From Didymella arachidicola (lineage: Eukaryota; Ascomycota; Dothideomycetes; Pleosporales; Didymellaceae): 64,000 bases of DNA. Under the pieces are notes generated by a model. That model did no database searches. It saw nothing but the letters and a program-made list of their open reading frames with translations, and was not told the origin of the DNA. Positions within the stretch are counted from its first letter, which is position 1. Every line of letters starts with the position of its first letter. Made by a program: the position numbers and the translations under genes. Shown here one piece after another: positions 61,331 to 64,000 of this stretch. The stretch covers positions 124,001 through 188,000 of the forward strand of contig CM050001.1 in NCBI GenBank assembly GCA_016630955.3, read 5' to 3'.

Positions 61331-64000
61331 ATTCGCATCCATTGTGCTGGACCTAGCAGAAGTAGGTGCTGCATTGCTGCTGTCTGTTGCAGGGCTGCAA
61401 AAGCTAGCGGGGGCAGATCTTGGTGTAGTACTGTGTGGGTTTGACAAATGCTTTAAAGGCCTCTGGCTCCCTTACTAGTGCTGCAGTGTACGCTAGGCTA
61501 TCCGCCTGGCTGGATGGTGGTATTAGTGGTCGCAGTGGCCATCTGCTAAAGGTCACTCGGGTCTTGCGGCAGAGCGCGAGGTGCTCTGGCGTCTGTCGCA
61601 CCCGCATGAGCAGGTAAGGTTCGCATCCTTGTGGTTGTACTTTCTATAGTCCTAGGCGAAATCGCCATGTCTAGTCCGGATAGAAAGCAGTCTAGCTAGG
61701 ATAGGTCTTGGCAGATCGAGCTCCTTCGAGCCGCTGCGTGGTGCGTAGTCCAAGTCCTAGCTCTTGTACCACTTTAAGAGCTTAGTCTTCCTGTCAGACC
61801 ACCAGGTCTGCTGCGTGTAGCGCAGTGTCTTGCGGGCAACTGTCTTGATGCCTGAGAGTGTTGGCAGAGCGGCTTCTCTAGTTGGGGGTGATGGATGTTA
61901 GGCTTCTAGGTTGGCTAGTTTGTCTGCGACTTCATTTCCTTCGATGCCTAGGTGTCTAGGGGCCCACCTGATTAAAACGTCGTGGGTCTCTATAGCACCA
62001 TGGCACTCTAGGAAGGCCTGTTAGGAGGTAGGGGGTGCGTCGCCCCTAAGACACCATATCACTAAGGTGCTGTCTATGCACAGCCAGATTCGGCGAGTGC
62101 AGAGCGGTGGTTGTCTTATGGTGTGATGGAGGCCCCTCCATGCGCCTACTGCTTCTGCGTCAAAGACGTGTGAGGTAGGGTGAAGCGACCCGCGTCCAGT
62201 ATGAAGTTGTTTTCCGTCCTGGTACACGGCAAAGCCGTAGGTGACCCGCTTCTCTCTTTCTTTTGTGTACTGCTCAGAGCCATCTAAGAAGATAGTCACG
62301 TCTGAGGGTGGGAGGTGGGCCCACCATTCTTTAAAGGCCTTCGCTGCGGTCTCTTTGTCTACGCCCATCGTTGGGTCTGTTTGGCAGCCAGGCGAGTAGT
62401 AGGGGGCTGTTAGTATTGTCCTTGGTATCTCAGGCAGAAGCGATCCTAGATACTAGACTTTAGTCTGCATTCGTTGCAGCTTTCCAGCTGTCCTGCCTAT
62501 GCTCATCCTGATAGCTGCCATACGGCCAGCAAGTGGGTGTTCTGCATCTACAGTGCGTAGATGTATTGCAAAGCGGAGTTTGGCTTCTTCTAGCGCGTTG
62601 GCAGCTGAGGGTAGGCCGGCGTCTCGGAAGAGAGTAGCAGTAGGGGTTGTTCGCCACACTAGGAGGATGCCCCTTGCTGCTATAGCTAGTGTTTTGTCCA
62701 TGACAGCTATATGCCATCCGACATAGGTGCTGACTTCTGCTGGTCTGCCAGGTTTTAGTGTGCGTGGAGGTTTAGTACGGCCTCTGTACCAGCACTCGGC
62801 CCCATACAGAAGGGTCGGATATACGCAGGCAATAGTGGCCTTGCGGAGAGAGCTGGCTGGTGGTCCGTGGGCCGTGTTTGCGAGGCTGCGGATGTGGTAG
62901 GCCACCTTGGCTGCCTTTGCGTTGTGTGTGGCTACGTGCCGCTTAAAGGTAAGCTTGCGGTCAAACTAGATCCCTAGCCATTGGAGGGCAGGCTGAGTTC
63001 TTAACCTACTTGGTAAGACTGGGTTGATTATAAGCTGCTCGTCTACCACACAGGGTGGCGCGTAGCTGCTCTTTTGTCGAGTGAGGTGGATTATTTCCTG
63101 TTTTTCTAGGGCAAAGGTGACCTTGTTAGCTGTACCCCATGCTCTAATCTATCGTAGGTCTGCTGCCAGGAGCTGTACGTTCTCATCTAGGGAGTGTGAG
63201 GCCTGGTATAAGCATATGTCATCTGCGTATCTGAATCTCTTCTTTGTGTCCATAGACAGCAGCTCTGCCAGGTACAGTGTGTACAGGACTGGGGAGAGGG
63301 GCGAGCCCTGCGGTGTGCCGCAGGCGACTAGGTAGCTAGGAGTAGTAACTTGGCCTAGGCGGACTTAGACCCTTCGATCAGTGAGGAAAGAGTTAACAAA
63401 CAGGATGGTCCTTTGTAGCCATCCCTGTTGGGCCATCCGGTGAAGCAGGCGGTTCTTAAGGAGAGCGTCAAAGGCGCCTTGCACGTCCAAGGTGACCATT
63501 GTGACATGCTGGCCTTTTGCCCACGCAGCCTCTGTGTCATGAGTGAATGCTGCAGTAAGGTCTACAGCAGAGCGCTTCGGGAGGGCGCCTCCATGTTGGG
63601 GGCTAAGGATCTTGTAGGTCATAGCAGTCCACGCGATTCTTCTAGCTACTGTTTGTTCGAGCCCCTTTCCAATGCAGGAGAGGAGTACTATAGGCCTCTA
63701 TGACCGGGGTGACGTTCGGTCTTTCCTTCCTACCTTAGGTATTATGGCTACTTCTGCCAGCTTCCATTGTGCAGGAAAGTAGTTGAGTTCGAGGCACCGC
63801 TGGAAGATCCGTCGTATGAGTTCTCCCACCTAGATCCAGCAGGCGCGGAGCAGTCGCACTGTAGAGCGGTCGGTCCCTGGCGAGGTGCTAGAGACCCCTA
63901 TAGTGTTTCGCTCAGACTCCTCTAGTGAGATATGTGTGCTCCACGGGAAAGGGGCCGCAGTCTCCTAATCTAGATAGTGGCTGAGATTGTTATCCGCTGT
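61331..64000 (-). mobile_element. RNase H LINE, decayed, 3' part (minus strand)
   Basis: A second, unrelated Tad1-type LINE (CgT1/MGL-like structure) lies on the minus strand and runs off the right edge. The visible order in the element's sense is reverse transcriptase (64000-62450), RNase H (62368-61900) and a C-terminal Cys-rich domain ending near 61404. TAG stops are scattered, usually where Trp is expected. Confidence 0.85.
61404..64000 (-). pseudogene. LINE ORF2 relic: reverse transcriptase and RNase H
   Basis: Readable blocks: RT fingers near 63700-63500 (ALPKRSAVDLTAAFTHDTEA, VTLDVQGAFDALLKNRL), PLSPVLYTLYLAEL near 63260-63310, the YADD catalytic box at 63218-63229, thumb and linker (62905-62453, CVYPTLLYGAECW), RNase H (62368-62021, DVTIFLDGSEQYT and IWLCIDSTLVIWCL) and the C-terminal zinc region with CSCG and TPEHLALC (about 61640-61580). 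At least eight stops interrupt the frame. It is not functional. The 5' part and ORF1 lie outside the window. Confidence 0.85.

Noticed and set aside
1..64000. CRISPR arrays, prokaryotic operons, rRNA genes
   Set aside because: None were seen; the intron structure and element types are eukaryotic.

Overview
The window is nuclear DNA of a filamentous ascomycete (Pezizomycotina). Evidence: genes with several 46-79 bp GT-AG introns, a Zn2Cys6 regulator, fungal P450s and an extracellular pectin lyase, Tad1-type LINEs with RNase H, Fot1/pogo elements with TA target duplications, and CpA-to-TpA (TAG-rich) decay typical of repeat-induced point mutation (RIP). A dothideomycete is plausible, but the species cannot be named from sequence alone.

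Layout. 1-2,600: a decayed MULE transposase and an unidentified broken reading frame. 2,605-16,456: one decayed pogo element (A) split by a LINE (copy 1), which itself received a second, intact LINE (copy 2) in its 3' tail. 16,792-28,942: six intact genes in three head-to-head pairs: a cystathionine-gamma-synthase-like enzyme and a hotdog thioesterase; a P450 and a giant two-domain PLP enzyme; a GNAT acetyltransferase and a second P450. This looks like a small amino-acid-derived biosynthetic cluster without a PKS or NRPS in view. 29,270-36,819: an island of five pogo/Fot1 elements (B, D, C, E, F), several nested. 37,563-39,367: secreted rhamnogalacturonan lyase (PL4).

39,986-49,907: UNC93-like transporter, FAD oxidoreductase 1, Zn2Cys6 factor, HAD hydrolase and FAD oxidoreductase 2. 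The promoters of FAD1 and of the HAD/FAD2 divergent pair share an identical 19-bp GC-rich element, so this looks like a small catabolic regulon. 50,171-58,654: a large disordered protein, an MFS transporter and an unknown three-exon gene. 59,345-64,000: a 5'-truncated LINE close to copy 2, a second B-family pogo element (B'), and a decayed RNase H LINE on the minus strand that runs off the right edge.

The two most novel items are the fold-type-II plus fold-type-I PLP fusion protein in its six-gene cluster, and the shared 19-bp promoter element around the FAD oxidoreductase genes. The transposon islands also carry readable insertion histories (target-site duplications, nested order, RIP-hit catalytic aspartates). 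Gene models were spliced by eye from frame continuity and splice motifs. No RNA or database evidence was available.
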